Shown: one piece after another, positions 52,422 through 62,104 of the stretch
Position numbering within the stretch: the stretch's first letter is position 1
How the letters are laid out: each line of letters starts with the position of its first letter
NCBI GenBank assembly: GCA_963812255.1
Contig: CAWEUM010000005.1
Coordinates: 2,232,001-2,296,000 of the forward strand
DNA from: DATJGR01 sp963812255
GTDB lineage: Bacteria; Pseudomonadota; Gammaproteobacteria; Pseudomonadales; Azotimanducaceae
Direction: 5' to 3'
DNA length: 64,000 bases
Program-made: the position numbers and the translations under genes
Notes under the pieces: generated by a model
Seen by the model: the letters and a program-made list of their open reading frames with translations, nothing else
Told to the model about the DNA's origin: nothing
Database searches by the model: none

Positions 52422-53777
52422 ATGGCCGTTTCAGATCACGTTGGGCTCGACAAATTCATGGAGGGCCTGAAGCGTCGCAATCCCGGCGAAACGGAATTCC
52501 ATCAGGCGGTCTACGAAGTTGCCGCCAATGTTTTCGATTTCATCGCCGACAAGGAGATCTATCACCAGATGCAGATCCTGCGGCGCATCGCAGAGCCCGA
52601 TCGGATCATCAGCTTTCGCGTCTGTTGGGAAGACGACAGCGGCAACATCCGCGTGAATCGGGGCTACCGGGTGCAGAACAACAACTCGATCGGTCCCTAC
52701 AAGGGCGGCATCCGATTCCACCCCAGCGTGAATCAAAGCATCCTGAAATTCCTGGCCTTCGAGCAGACGTTCAAGAACAGCCTGACCGGCCTGCCGATGG
52801 GTGGCGGCAAGGGCGGCTCGGATTTCAATCCACGTGGCAAATCGGACAGCGAAGTGATGCGCTTCTGCCAGTCGTTCATGACGGAACTGTACCGCCACGT
52901 CGGTGAGGACATCGACGTCCCGGCCGGCGATATCGGCGTGGGCGCGCGCGAGATCGGCTACATGTTCGGGCAGTGGAAGCGTCTAACGAGCCGATTCACC
53001 GGTGTGCTCACCGGCAAGGGTCGTGAGTATGGCGGCAGTCCCATTCGCACCGAGGCCACAGGCTACGGCACGGTCTACATGATGCAGGACATGCTCGAAC
53101 GTGTGGGCAACGGCGTCGAGGGCAAGACCTGCCTGGTATCGGGCGCCGGCAACGTGGCCACGTACGCGGTGCAGAAGATCAATGAGCTCGGCGGCAAGGT
53201 GGTGACGTTGTCGGATTCCTCGGGATTCATCTACGACAAGCATGGCATCGATGGGGAACGGCTGGCCTACGTCATCGATCTCAAAACGAAACGCCGTGGT
53301 GGTCTCGACCAGTATGCCAAGGAGTACAAGACCGAGTTTCATGCGGGTGAACGTCCATGGCGGGTACCGGCAGAACTCGCTTTCCCCTGCGCCACGCAGA
53401 ATGAGGTCAGCGAAGCCGAAGCGAAGACGTTGATCGGCAACGGCTGCATTGGCGTATCGGAAGGCGCGAACATGCCGACCGAACAGAACGGCATCCATGC
53501 GTTCACGAATGCAAAGGTGTTGTTTGCGCCGAGCAAAGCTGCCAACGCGGGCGGAGTCGCTGTGTCCGGTTTGGAGATGAGCCAGAACAGCGCGCGCATC
53601 ACGTGGAAGGAAGCGGAATTGCAGAAACTGCTGCGGGAGATCATGAGCGGTATCCACGAACGCTGTGTCGAATACGGCCGCGTGCCGGGAACCGATTACG
53701 TCGACTACGTGCGCGGCGCCAACATCGCGGGCTTCATCAAGGTGGCGGACGCGATGATCGCGTACGGCGTCGTGTAG
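52422..53777 (+). CDS. gdhA: NADP-specific glutamate dehydrogenase
   Basis: Hexameric glutamate dehydrogenase, 451 residues, assimilating ammonia onto 2-oxoglutarate. Start ATG 52422 after AAGGGGA; a longer in-frame start is discounted. FRVCWEDDSGNIRVNRGYRVQ, the substrate-binding GPYKGGIRFHPSVN, the catalytic Lys in LPMGGGKGGSDFNP, and the Rossmann GAGNVATYAVQKI are conserved. The family I pattern and length favour an NADP-dependent, biosynthetic form. It lies 180 bp after the sulfatase. Confidence 0.95.
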   Translation: MAVSDHVGLDKFMEGLKRRNPGETEFHQAVYEVAANVFDFIADKEIYHQMQILRRIAEPDRIISFRVCWEDDSGNIRVNRGYRVQNNNSIGPYKGGIRFHPSVNQSILKFLAFEQTFKNSLTGLPMGGGKGGSDFNPRGKSDSEVMRFCQSFMTELYRHVGEDIDVPAGDIGVGAREIGYMFGQWKRLTSRFTGVLTGKGREYGGSPIRTEATGYGTVYMMQDMLERVGNGVEGKTCLVSGAGNVATYAVQKINELGGKVVTLSDSSGFIYDKHGIDGERLAYVIDLKTKRRGGLDQYAKEYKTEFHAGERPWRVPAELAFPCATQNEVSEAEAKTLIGNGCIGVSEGANMPTEQNGIHAFTNAKVLFAPSKAANAGGVAVSGLEMSQNSARITWKEAELQKLLREIMSGIHERCVEYGRVPGTDYVDYVRGANIAGFIKVADAMIAYGVV

Positions 53778-53785
53778 TCGTCTAG

Positions 53786-56227
53786 ATGAAGATCCGTTGG
53801 TCCGGCGTACTCGTTGTCGTGATCGCGATGTCGGGGTTCGTCGACGCCGCAGTTGCGCCGGACCAATCTGACGCTGAAACCTGGCCGCATCCGCTGACGC
53901 TCGCGAATGCCGAGATCCTGGTCTACCAGCCGCAGGTGAGCAGCTGGCGCGACAATCAGCTGGTGTTTCGTTGTGCCATTGCGGTCAGGCCGACCGGTGC
54001 GAAAAACGAGACGTTTGGTTCGATCACCGCGAACGCGCGAACGGACGTTGACAAAGCGGCGCGAGTCGTGGTGCTGCACGACCTGACGATCACCAGCCAT
54101 CGGTTTCCGACCTTGCCGGACAACGGTGCCGCGTACGTGGACGGAATGCGCGATCAGATCGCGTCCCACGCCAGCGAGATTGCGTTGGATCGTCTGGAGG
54201 CATCAATGGCCGCGGCCGGGATCGAGCCACCGTCCTTTGCGGTACAAAACAATCCACCGCAGATATACGTCAGCTATTCGCCGGCGATTCTAGTGCCCGT
54301 CGATGGCGATCCATCGCTGCAACCGATTGAAGGCGATGAACGGTTTGAGCGGGTGATCAACACGCGTGCGCTGATCGTGGAGAACATGATGCTGCAGAGC
54401 TTCTATCTGCACGTCTATGACGGTTGGCTGGTGGCGAATTCGATGGCGGGACCGTGGACGCGACCGCAGGATCCGATCATGGGTCTGGATCAGATCGCGC
54501 AGCAATTTCAGGCGTCGGGCACCGTCGATTTGCTGTCGGGCAAAACGCTCGATGGAAACGCACCGTCGCTGAACGAAGGCGTGCCGACGATCTACACGCC
54601 AACGGTCCCGGCAGAGTTGATCGTCTTCAAAGGCCAACCCGATCTGATACCCGTGAGCGACACGTCGTTGCTGTGGGCGTCGAACACCACCAACGATGTG
54701 CTCGTCGACAGCAACGACAACGCCTACTACGTGCTGTTGGCCGGGCGCTGGTTCAAGGCGTCGTCGCTTGATGGGCCGTGGGCGTTTGTGGCAAGCAATG
54801 CATTGCCGGCCGGTTTTCGCAGAATTCCCGCGCACTCGCCGGCGGCGGTCGTGATGCCGTCTGTGGCCGGTACGCCACAGGCGAACGAAGCGAAGATCGC
54901 AAATTCGGTTCCGCAGACCGCCACGGTGCCAATCAGAAACGGTCCCAAGTTCACGCCGGATCTCGATGGCGCACCGCAATTCGAACCGATCGCGGATACG
55001 TCATTGCAGTACGTGGTGAACTCATCGGTACCTATCATCCAGGTGGCGCGGGATAGTTACTATGCGGTCGACGCGGGCGTCTGGTTCACGGCGTCGAACG
55101 TCAACGGACCCTGGCGCGTTGCCACGTCGGTGCCCGATGTGATTTATGCGATCCCGATCTCCTCGCCGATCTACTACGTCACCTACGTGCGTGTGTACGG
55201 CGCAACGCCCGAGGTGGTCTACGTGGGTTATACGCCGGGCTATCTCGGCACAGTGGTGGCGCCATCGGGTGTCGTCGTCTACGGCACCGGATACGCGTAC
55301 ACGCCTTGGGTCGGCAGCGTCTGGTATGCGGCGCCTTATACCTACGGCGTCGCGGCGGCACCGGTGTACAACCCGGCGGTCGGTCTGACGTTCGGCTTTG
55401 CGATGGGTCTTGCGACGGCCGCGTGGATGAACGGAGGCAACTACTACCACCCCTATTATTACGGCGGCTATGGATGTTGCGCGACCGCGAGCGCGAACGT
55501 GTACGGTCGTTGGGGCAACGTGTCGTATTCGGGGACGCGCAGCTGGACCACGCAACCGGGTGCCGTAGGCACAACGGCGAAGGGTAGTTACGAGAATCAA
55601 CGCACTGGGACGCAGGGAAAATATCAGGTCAGCCGCAGCTACAACGCCAATTCCGGCAACGCCACGCGCAGCTACGACCGCAACTTTTCGAATCCGTCGG
55701 GCGCCAGCGGCAAGGTGTCGCGCACTGGCAATTACAATGCCTATACGGGTCAGCGCGACTACGAGTCGGGTCTGTCCGCGAAAGGCGCCGACGGCAGCAC
55801 GATCCAGCGGAGCGCGGATGCAACGGCCGGCCCGGATGGCATCAACCGACAGGCGCAGACCAGCGTCTACAACGCGCAAACGGGTGAATCGCACAGCTGG
55901 TCTTCGGGCTCGGGCCAATTGGCCAACGACCGCTATGCAGACAAAGACGGTAACGTGTTCCAGAACAGTGGTGATGGCTGGCAGCAGCACACCGCCAACG
56001 GCTGGGACAAGGCGCCCGGCGCATCGTCATGGGGTGATGCCGAATCCCAGGCGCGTAGCGAAGGCGGCGGTCGAGCGCAATCGTTCTCCGGTCTGGGTGG
56101 CGGTGGATTCGATGGTGGAGGATTTGGCGGCGGCGACCGCTCGGGCGGCGGCTTCGGTGGGGGTGACCGATTAGGTGGCGGTGGCTTCGGCGGCCGCTTC
56201 GGCGGCGGTGGCGGATTTCGTCGCTGA
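53786..56227 (+). CDS. secreted repeat protein with Tyr-rich middle and Gly-rich tail
   Basis: 813-residue exported protein. Signal peptide residues 1-22 (GVLVVVIAMSGFVDAAVA). Residues about 155-475 contain three repeats of roughly 100 residues sharing the pattern QPI/LIPVS-x-T-x-L-x-V-x-NT ... YY..AGRWF-x-AS-x-GPW (for example LAGRWFKASSLDGPWAFV and DAGVWFTASNVNGPWRVA). A Tyr/Gly/Pro-rich region follows (YYHPYYYGGYGCC), then a Ser/Asn/Thr-rich stretch with YN-G pairs, and finally a Gly-rich tail (GGGFGGGDRSGGGF and similar) after 760. Annotated homologues are often called carbohydrate-binding family V/XII. Start ATG 53786 lies 8 bp after gdhA. A surface or matrix protein is a guess. Confidence 0.75.
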   Translation: MKIRWSGVLVVVIAMSGFVDAAVAPDQSDAETWPHPLTLANAEILVYQPQVSSWRDNQLVFRCAIAVRPTGAKNETFGSITANARTDVDKAARVVVLHDLTITSHRFPTLPDNGAAYVDGMRDQIASHASEIALDRLEASMAAAGIEPPSFAVQNNPPQIYVSYSPAILVPVDGDPSLQPIEGDERFERVINTRALIVENMMLQSFYLHVYDGWLVANSMAGPWTRPQDPIMGLDQIAQQFQASGTVDLLSGKTLDGNAPSLNEGVPTIYTPTVPAELIVFKGQPDLIPVSDTSLLWASNTTNDVLVDSNDNAYYVLLAGRWFKASSLDGPWAFVASNALPAGFRRIPAHSPAAVVMPSVAGTPQANEAKIANSVPQTATVPIRNGPKFTPDLDGAPQFEPIADTSLQYVVNSSVPIIQVARDSYYAVDAGVWFTASNVNGPWRVATSVPDVIYAIPISSPIYYVTYVRVYGATPEVVYVGYTPGYLGTVVAPSGVVVYGTGYAYTPWVGSVWYAAPYTYGVAAAPVYNPAVGLTFGFAMGLATAAWMNGGNYYHPYYYGGYGCCATASANVYGRWGNVSYSGTRSWTTQPGAVGTTAKGSYENQRTGTQGKYQVSRSYNANSGNATRSYDRNFSNPSGASGKVSRTGNYNAYTGQRDYESGLSAKGADGSTIQRSADATAGPDGINRQAQTSVYNAQTGESHSWSSGSGQLANDRYADKDGNVFQNSGDGWQQHTANGWDKAPGASSWGDAESQARSEGGGRAQSFSGLGGGGFDGGGFGGGDRSGGGFGGGDRLGGGGFGGRFGGGGGFRR

Positions 56228-56256
56228 GGAACCGGTCACGTGAACGGCGGCACGCG

Positions 56257-56520
56257 CTACACGCCGATCTCCGCCAACGTATCGATCAGTTCCCGCAGAA
56301 TTCCCTCGCCAACGCGATGTTTCACCGCGAACTCGACCTCCATCGCCTTGACGCGGCTCATCAGTGTGTCGATCGGTCCTTCGGCGGAATCGGAGTCGAG
56401 CACGTGCCGGATATCGGCATCGAGTTCGCGCATCAGTGCCAAAGACTCCGGATCGACCTTTGCCGCGTCGAGTTCCTGTCGCAGTTGTTCCAATAATGCC
56501 TTGACGCGTGTGCTGCTCAT
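56257..56520 (-). CDS. DUF4404 family protein
   Basis: 87-residue helical protein of the DUF4404 family; function unknown. Start ATG 56520 (MSSTRVKALLEQLRQEL), preceded by AAGGAC on its strand; the 244-residue frame in the track of the same strand runs through non-coding sequence and is rejected. Two amphipathic helices with the conserved ELDADIRHVLDSD and the C-terminal ILRELIDTLAEIGV are visible. It diverges from the alkylsulfatase gene. Confidence 0.75.
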   Translation of the reverse strand: MSSTRVKALLEQLRQELDAAKVDPESLALMRELDADIRHVLDSDSAEGPIDTLMSRVKAMEVEFAVKHRVGEGILRELIDTLAEIGV

Positions 56521-56616
56521 GTCCTTGTCCGTGCCCAAGCCGTGCTCAAGCTTAACCGAAACGATGTCGCCGATTCGCACTACACTCATTGCGGCCGAGC
56601 CAAGGAGCAAAACCAG

Positions 56617-58476
56617 ATGAACACCATCGAGGAAGCCCGCCTGCTGGTGGCAGACGACGATCGCAAGGATTTTGAATTCGCCGAACGCGGTTTCATTGCA
56701 ACGCGCAAAGACCCGATCATCAAACGCCCCGATGGACGCGCCGCATACGATCTTTCGTCGTATGCGTTCCTCGGTGGTGCGGCGCCGGACACCGCCAATC
56801 CGAGCCTGTGGCGCCAGGCGCAGATTCTGACCAAGCACGGCCTGTTCAAAGTCGCCGATCGTATCTATCAGGTGCGCGGTTTCGACGTATCGACGGTGTC
56901 GTTCATCGATGCGGGGAGCGGCTGGATCGTCGTCGATCCGCTCACCACGGTCGAGGTTGCGCGGGCGGCACTCGACCTGATCTCCGAGCACGTCGGCGAG
57001 AAGCCGGTGCTGGCGGTCGTCTATTCACATAGCCACGTCGACCACTACGGCGGCGTAGGCGGCGTCGCGCGTGCCGCCGAAGCGGCGTCGGGCGCGATCA
57101 AGATCATCGCGCCCGATGGATTCCTCGAACATGCCGTTTCCGAAAACATCATCGCCGGGCCCGCGATGCTGCGGCGCGCCCGGTTTCAGTTCGGCCTGAC
57201 GTTGCCGCGGTGTAGCGAAGGCGAAATGACGTCAGGCCTGGGTCCGTGTCCGTCGCTGGGCTCGGGCTCGCTGATCGCGCCGAATCTGCTGATCACGCAG
57301 ACCGGTCAGCAAGTGACCGTCGGCGATGTGACGATGTCGTTCCAGTTGACGCCCGGCACCGAAGCGCCGGCCGAGATGAACTTCTACCTGCCGCAGTTCC
57401 GCGCCGTCTTCATGGCGGAGAACGCGAATCTGACGATGCACAATCTTTTGCCGGCGCGTGGCGCGCTGGTGCGCGATGCAAAAGCCTGGGCCGACTATCT
57501 GACGGAATCGATCCGCCTGTTCGGCGACAAGAGTGACGTGATGTTCGCCGCGCACGGAATTCCGCGCTTCGGCATGGACGAGATCGTTGCGTTTCTCACC
57601 AATCACCGCGACGCGTACAAATTCCTGCACGATCAAAGCGTGCGACTGATGAACAGCGGCCTCACGTCGGCCGAGATCGCCGAAGTGCTGAAGCTGCCGG
57701 ATGTGCTCGCCCGGCAATGGTTCAACCGAGGCTACTACGGCACGATCAGTCACAACTCCAAAGCGATCTATCAGCGTTACCTCGGCTGGTACGACGCCAA
57801 CCCCGCCAATCTCAATCCACTGCCGCCGGAACCCGCTGCCAGGCGCTACGTCGCGGCGATGGGTGGTGCGGCCGCGGTGTTGGGACTCGCGGAAAAAGCC
57901 GAGGCAGAAGGTGAACTGCGATGGGCAGCCACGCTGCTCAATCACGTCGTCTTCAGTGATGAGAACAACACCGCCGCGCGGGAGCGGCTGGCGGAGATCT
58001 ATACGCGACTCGGCTTCGAATCGGAGGCCGGTACCTGGCGCAACATCTATCTGACTGGTGCGCAGGAACTGTTGCACGGCATTGCGCGCTTGCCGCCGGG
58101 TGGCATGAGCGTGGACGTGTTGAGCGCGACTACGACGGCGATGTTGCTCGATTTCGCCGCGGTCCGCGTCAATCCCGACAAAGCCGGCGAGCGCGCATTC
58201 AAGCTCAACATCGAGCTGACCGACCGCAACGAGAAGCTGCTGATCAGTGTTGCGAACGGCGTGCTGATTCACGAGTCGGGTGTCCACGACGCGAACGCGG
58301 GCGCAACGGTGCGCATGAAACGCCCCGAATTGCTGATGACGTTGCTCGCCGGAGCGCCGGCCGACGCGCGTATCGAGTCGGGCGACATCGTCATCGACGG
58401 AGATCGATCGCTGTATGAATCGCTGACCAGGCTGGTCGAACCGATCACGGCGAATTTTCCCGTGGTGACCCCGTGA
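56617..58476 (+). CDS. alkylsulfatase, metallo-beta-lactamase type (SdsA-like)
   Basis: 619-residue type III sulfatase that hydrolyses linear alkyl sulfates such as SDS through a zinc site, without formylglycine. Metal ligands in HSHVDHYGG: His138, His140, Asp142 and His143. Other blocks: GWIVVDPLTTVE, FQLTPGTEAPAEMNFYLP and FMAENANLTMHNL. The central helical dimerisation part (RQWFNRGYYGTISHN ... RYLGWYDANP) and the C-terminal SCP2-like domain are recognisable. CAAGGAGC precedes ATG 56617. No signal peptide, unlike secreted SdsA1 of Pseudomonas, so cytoplasmic action is likely. End overlaps a transporter gene by 32 bp. Confidence 0.92.
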   Translation: MNTIEEARLLVADDDRKDFEFAERGFIATRKDPIIKRPDGRAAYDLSSYAFLGGAAPDTANPSLWRQAQILTKHGLFKVADRIYQVRGFDVSTVSFIDAGSGWIVVDPLTTVEVARAALDLISEHVGEKPVLAVVYSHSHVDHYGGVGGVARAAEAASGAIKIIAPDGFLEHAVSENIIAGPAMLRRARFQFGLTLPRCSEGEMTSGLGPCPSLGSGSLIAPNLLITQTGQQVTVGDVTMSFQLTPGTEAPAEMNFYLPQFRAVFMAENANLTMHNLLPARGALVRDAKAWADYLTESIRLFGDKSDVMFAAHGIPRFGMDEIVAFLTNHRDAYKFLHDQSVRLMNSGLTSAEIAEVLKLPDVLARQWFNRGYYGTISHNSKAIYQRYLGWYDANPANLNPLPPEPAARRYVAAMGGAAAVLGLAEKAEAEGELRWAATLLNHVVFSDENNTAARERLAEIYTRLGFESEAGTWRNIYLTGAQELLHGIARLPPGGMSVDVLSATTTAMLLDFAAVRVNPDKAGERAFKLNIELTDRNEKLLISVANGVLIHESGVHDANAGATVRMKRPELLMTLLAGAPADARIESGDIVIDGDRSLYESLTRLVEPITANFPVVTP

Positions 58477-59932
58477 CGGATGTCGAACCGTGCCCGAGCG
58501 ACACTGCCCCGGCGCGCCGGCGGTCTCGCCGCTCGATATGGTCACGCATCCGCTGTTGGCGCGCTCGTGTCAACGGGTAGTTCCACAGCAGTGGCAATGC
58601 GACGCAGGCCAGTGCGGCGGGGATGACGCTGTAGAGGCACGCGACGGCGAGCTTTGCTTCGGGCGAATTCGTGGCGCTGCCCGGGACGAAGCCAAACCAC
58701 GCCGCGCCACTGGTCGCCAGCAGTACGCCAAATGCAACGGCACCCTTGTTCACCATGCCCCATAGCGAAAAGTACAAGCCGGTACGCTGCTCGCCTGTCC
58801 GAAAGGTATCCAGATCGACCACATCTGCGGCCATCGACGTCGGTAGAAACACCAGCGCACCGATCGCCGAGCCCTTCAACATCATGATGCCGAAGAACAG
58901 CCAGTAGTTGCCCGGCCCCAACAGCGGAATAAAGGCGCTCCACAGCGACAGCCAGATGATGCTGAGCACCACTGTGCGGTGCTTGCCGAGCCGGCGCGAC
59001 ACAGCGAACCAGATCGGGATCGCCGCGCTGCTGGCGAGATAGTAGGCCAGAATGAACACCGCATACCGCTCGAACGTTTCCTCCATGACGCTGGCCACGA
59101 AGAAAAACGACAGCGACGCGGTCATGCTGACCGCGGCGACCAGGAACACCAGGCTGATGACCAGGCGCCGATAAGGTCCGTTCGCCCAGACGATCTTCAG
59201 CCCGCGCCGCCAGGCAACGCGCGACGCGGTGGTCGCGCGGACGGGTAGCTCACGCACGAACACAAGCGCTGGTATCGCCAGCGTCGGCATCAGTACGACG
59301 ACGATGACTGCAACGCCGAACAACGCATTGGCCGGCCCGGGGCGGTTGAAAACGGTCGCAAGCAGCAGCGGGATGACCAGCGCCATCAGCGTGCCACCAT
59401 AGCCGAATGCTTCCCGCCAACCCGTGACGCGGGAGCGTTCGTCATAGTCAGGCGATAACTCCGCGCCCCAGGCCCGATACGGCAGATCTACCAGCGTAAA
59501 CCCCAGATACAGCAGACTGATCCACACGAACAGATAGAGGTTGGTGACCGTCTCGCCACCCAAGGCGTGCCAGAGTGCAGTCGCCAACTCGCTGTTCGGT
59601 ACGAACAACATCCACAGCGACAGCAGCTTGAGAGGCATGCCGATTACCATCCATGGCTTGCGGCGGCCGAACCGGGTTTGCCAGCGATCCGACGCGATGC
59701 CGATGAGGGGATCGGTGAACACGTCGGTGATCCGCGACAGCGCGATCAACACGCCGACGGCGGCCAGCGATAAGCCGAGGTTCTGGGAATAGAACGCGGG
59801 GATATACAGCGCGATCGGCAGGCCGACGACCGAAGTCGGCAGGTTCACCAGGCCATACAACGCCATGCGGGTGCGGCCGACCGTCGCTGTCTCGGAGGTA
59901 TTGCTCACCCGGCTATACGCTCCGGAAAGCAC
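58445..59932 (-). CDS. MFS transporter, GPH family (second copy type)
   Basis: 495-residue GPH-type symporter with about 12 helices. Motifs: ALSRITDVFTDPLIGIASDRW, RFGRRKPWMVIGMPLKLLSLW, and LPYRAWGAELSPDYDERSRV. It differs from the copy at 34.7 kb. It is convergent with the alkylsulfatase, overlapping by 32 bp, and downstream of the KefB-type antiporter by 148 bp. Uptake of an alkyl sulfate or its sugar-linked analogue is a guess from position. The N-terminal 20 residues are polar, so a start at an internal ATG near residue 23 is possible. Confidence 0.85.
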   Translation of the reverse strand: MLSGAYSRVSNTSETATVGRTRMALYGLVNLPTSVVGLPIALYIPAFYSQNLGLSLAAVGVLIALSRITDVFTDPLIGIASDRWQTRFGRRKPWMVIGMPLKLLSLWMLFVPNSELATALWHALGGETVTNLYLFVWISLLYLGFTLVDLPYRAWGAELSPDYDERSRVTGWREAFGYGGTLMALVIPLLLATVFNRPGPANALFGVAVIVVVLMPTLAIPALVFVRELPVRATTASRVAWRRGLKIVWANGPYRRLVISLVFLVAAVSMTASLSFFFVASVMEETFERYAVFILAYYLASSAAIPIWFAVSRRLGKHRTVVLSIIWLSLWSAFIPLLGPGNYWLFFGIMMLKGSAIGALVFLPTSMAADVVDLDTFRTGEQRTGLYFSLWGMVNKGAVAFGVLLATSGAAWFGFVPGSATNSPEAKLAVACLYSVIPAALACVALPLLWNYPLTRARQQRMRDHIERRDRRRAGAVSLGHGSTSVTGSPRENSP

Positions 59933-60080
59933 GTACGACGACGCGGTGGCATCGTGCGATTACACATGACTGATCGCGGCGTCGGTGTCTGCGCGCATAA
60001 GAGAATGAAATTGAATAGCGACCCGCACCGACCGTAGCTGTTTCAGCTGTGGGTACGCAAGGCACCGATCGCGGGTGGCA

Positions 60081-61823
60081 TCACTCGGCAGGCGGTGTTC
60101 GTTCTGGTGTCAACGCGTGCAATCTTGTTGCGCGCTGCGTCTCGATCATCTCGCGCACCGCATCCGCCGGCAAGCCGACGCGCTGGAGGAGTATCTGACC
60201 GAGTTGCAGGCCCGCTTCGAGCACCTCGGGAATCACGTCATGCGCGCCCGCTGCGAGCAGTGCTTGCGCGTGCTCGGTGTCGTGCGCGCGGACGAGGATC
60301 GGCAAGTCCGGCGCCAGCTTTCGGGCACGCGCCAGCACGCGTTCGGCAGCGGCGGGATCATCGGTGGTCACCAGCAACGCGCTGGCGGCGCCCAGGCGGA
60401 GCCGCTCCAGTACACCGGGGCGGCTGGCGTCGCCGAGGTAGATCGGTGCGCCGGCACTGCGCCAACGGGCCACCTGAGTGGCGTCGAGGTCGATCGCAAT
60501 GAACGGAATCAGCTGACGGCCGAGCAGATCGGCCACCAGCTGGCCGGTGCGACCGAAGCCGACGATCACCACGTGACCGCTGATCGCGTCGGCCACGAAT
60601 TCGGCCGGCGCGGGTTGTGCGGCGTCGCGCTGCAGCGCCGTGGCGAGCCGGCGCGCCAGTCGCGATATCACGGGTGTCAACAGCAACGTCGTGCCGACTA
60701 CGACCAACATGAACTGAGCGGTCGGCTGTGGCAGCAGCGCCGACGCGGTGGCAAGACCTATCACAATGAACGCGAACTCGCCGCCCTGCCCGAGCAGCAG
60801 CCCCATTTCGGCGGCGTCTGCCCAGCCGAAGCCGAAGCAGCGCGCCAACACTGCGGTGACGACGGTCTTGGTCACCAGCAACCCAAGCACGGACAGCGCG
60901 ATTGCCAGCGGGTCGGCGAGTATCGCGACCAAATCGATATTCATGCCAACGCTGATGAAGAACAGGCCGAGCAACAGCGCCTTGAACGGTTCGATATTGA
61001 CCTCGATCTCGTGGCGAAATTCGGTCTCAGCGAGCAGCAGACCGGCGAGAAACGCACCGAGCGCAGCTGAAAGTCCGACCGTCGCGGTCAGTGCAGCAGT
61101 CGCGAGGATCGCCAGCAAGGTCATCGCCATGAACGGCTCGGGACTGTGCGCCTGACTGGCAAGGCGGAACAGCGGCTGAACGAGTAGCCGGCCGGCGCCG
61201 AGAATCGCGCTCACTGCAATCACTGCGGTGCCGAGGGCGAGCCCAATCGACGCAGCCAGCGAGCCGTTGCTGGGGGTACCCAGTGCGCCGACCAGAAGCA
61301 GGATGGGTACCACGGCAATGTCCTGCGCCAACAGCACTGCGAAGCTGCCGCGACCGACGTTGGTACCGAAGCGTCCCTGCTCCGCCAACAACTGCATCAC
61401 CACCGCGGTCGACGACAGCGCCAGGCACGTACCCAAAACGATCGACGCTTCGGGCGAATTGCCAAAGCGATGCGCGATCACGCCAATGATGGCGGTGGTC
61501 ACGAGGATCTGTGCCGAACCCAGCCCGAACACCAGCCGACGCAGTGCCCAGAGCCGCTCCAGTGAGAGTTCTAATCCGATCATGAACAGCAGGAACACCA
61601 CACCGAGCGCGCCCAGTGCGTGGACCCCGGCCACGTCGCCAATTACCAACGCGTCGAGCCACGGCCACTGGCCGGTCAGCCGCGCGAGTCCATGTGGACC
61701 GATCGCGAGGCCGACCAGCAGAAAGCCGAGCACCGGGCTGACGCGGAAGCGTTTGACGAGGGGAATGACGATACCGGCGACAACGAGAAACACGACGGCA
61801 TCATGCAGCTTCAGCGCTTCCAT
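60081..61823 (-). CDS. CPA2 monovalent cation:proton antiporter with TrkA-N domain (KefB/YbaL type)
   Basis: 580-residue membrane antiporter. About 12 helices over residues 1-390 (for example GLAIGPHGLARLTGQWPW, GLLLGQGGEFAFIVIGLA), then an RCK/TrkA-N domain from about residue 416 with HVVIVGFGRTGQLVADLL and an acidic residue at the end of beta-2 (AIDLD), which indicates NAD(H) binding. Exports K+ or Na+ and acts as a stress response; ligand specificity cannot be told. The ATG at 61823 lies right at the border of the divergent region with the second sulfatase. Confidence 0.92.
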   Translation of the reverse strand: MEALKLHDAVVFLVVAGIVIPLVKRFRVSPVLGFLLVGLAIGPHGLARLTGQWPWLDALVIGDVAGVHALGALGVVFLLFMIGLELSLERLWALRRLVFGLGSAQILVTTAIIGVIAHRFGNSPEASIVLGTCLALSSTAVVMQLLAEQGRFGTNVGRGSFAVLLAQDIAVVPILLLVGALGTPSNGSLAASIGLALGTAVIAVSAILGAGRLLVQPLFRLASQAHSPEPFMAMTLLAILATAALTATVGLSAALGAFLAGLLLAETEFRHEIEVNIEPFKALLLGLFFISVGMNIDLVAILADPLAIALSVLGLLVTKTVVTAVLARCFGFGWADAAEMGLLLGQGGEFAFIVIGLATASALLPQPTAQFMLVVVGTTLLLTPVISRLARRLATALQRDAAQPAPAEFVADAISGHVVIVGFGRTGQLVADLLGRQLIPFIAIDLDATQVARWRSAGAPIYLGDASRPGVLERLRLGAASALLVTTDDPAAAERVLARARKLAPDLPILVRAHDTEHAQALLAAGAHDVIPEVLEAGLQLGQILLQRVGLPADAVREMIETQRATRLHALTPERTPPAE

Positions 61824-62104
61824 TGCGTCACTCTACTGCAGTGCCGGTGTCCGGGACACCGTTGGCGCCCAACCTGCTCGTTGAGGGGCGATGCGGCGCG
61901 GAAGCGGCTTCTCAGCCGCGTGGATCGGCGCCGCTGCTCACCAACGGCTCGACAGGGTCGGTGGGATGCGATATCGGCGGGCGTTGCCGGCGGCGCGCGG
62001 GTGTATACACTTCGGAGGGCGCCGCGCATTGGACATGATCGAAGCGCCAACCTTTGCTTCGGTGGCGGCAGGTGGAAGGAGCAGCAGTGCATGGCACGGA
62101 TCAA
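61824..62104. other. 281-bp non-coding divergent region
   Basis: Between the KefB-type antiporter and the second sulfatase. GGTGGAAGGAGCAGCAG-type purine-rich sequence lies just before 62105, containing AAGGAG as likely ribosome-binding site (about 62074-62079). Nothing else stands out; the overlapping ORFs here are random. Confidence 0.5.

Noticed and set aside
57232..58545. 437-residue minus-strand ORF
   Set aside because: Antisense to the alkylsulfatase; Arg-rich random composition.
60036..60048. AGCTG-TTT-CAGCT dyad as terminator of the KefB-type gene
   Set aside because: Only a 5-bp stem without a U-run in either direction.
60075..61070. 331-residue plus-strand ORF
   Set aside because: Shadow of the KefB-type antiporter on the opposite strand with no motif.
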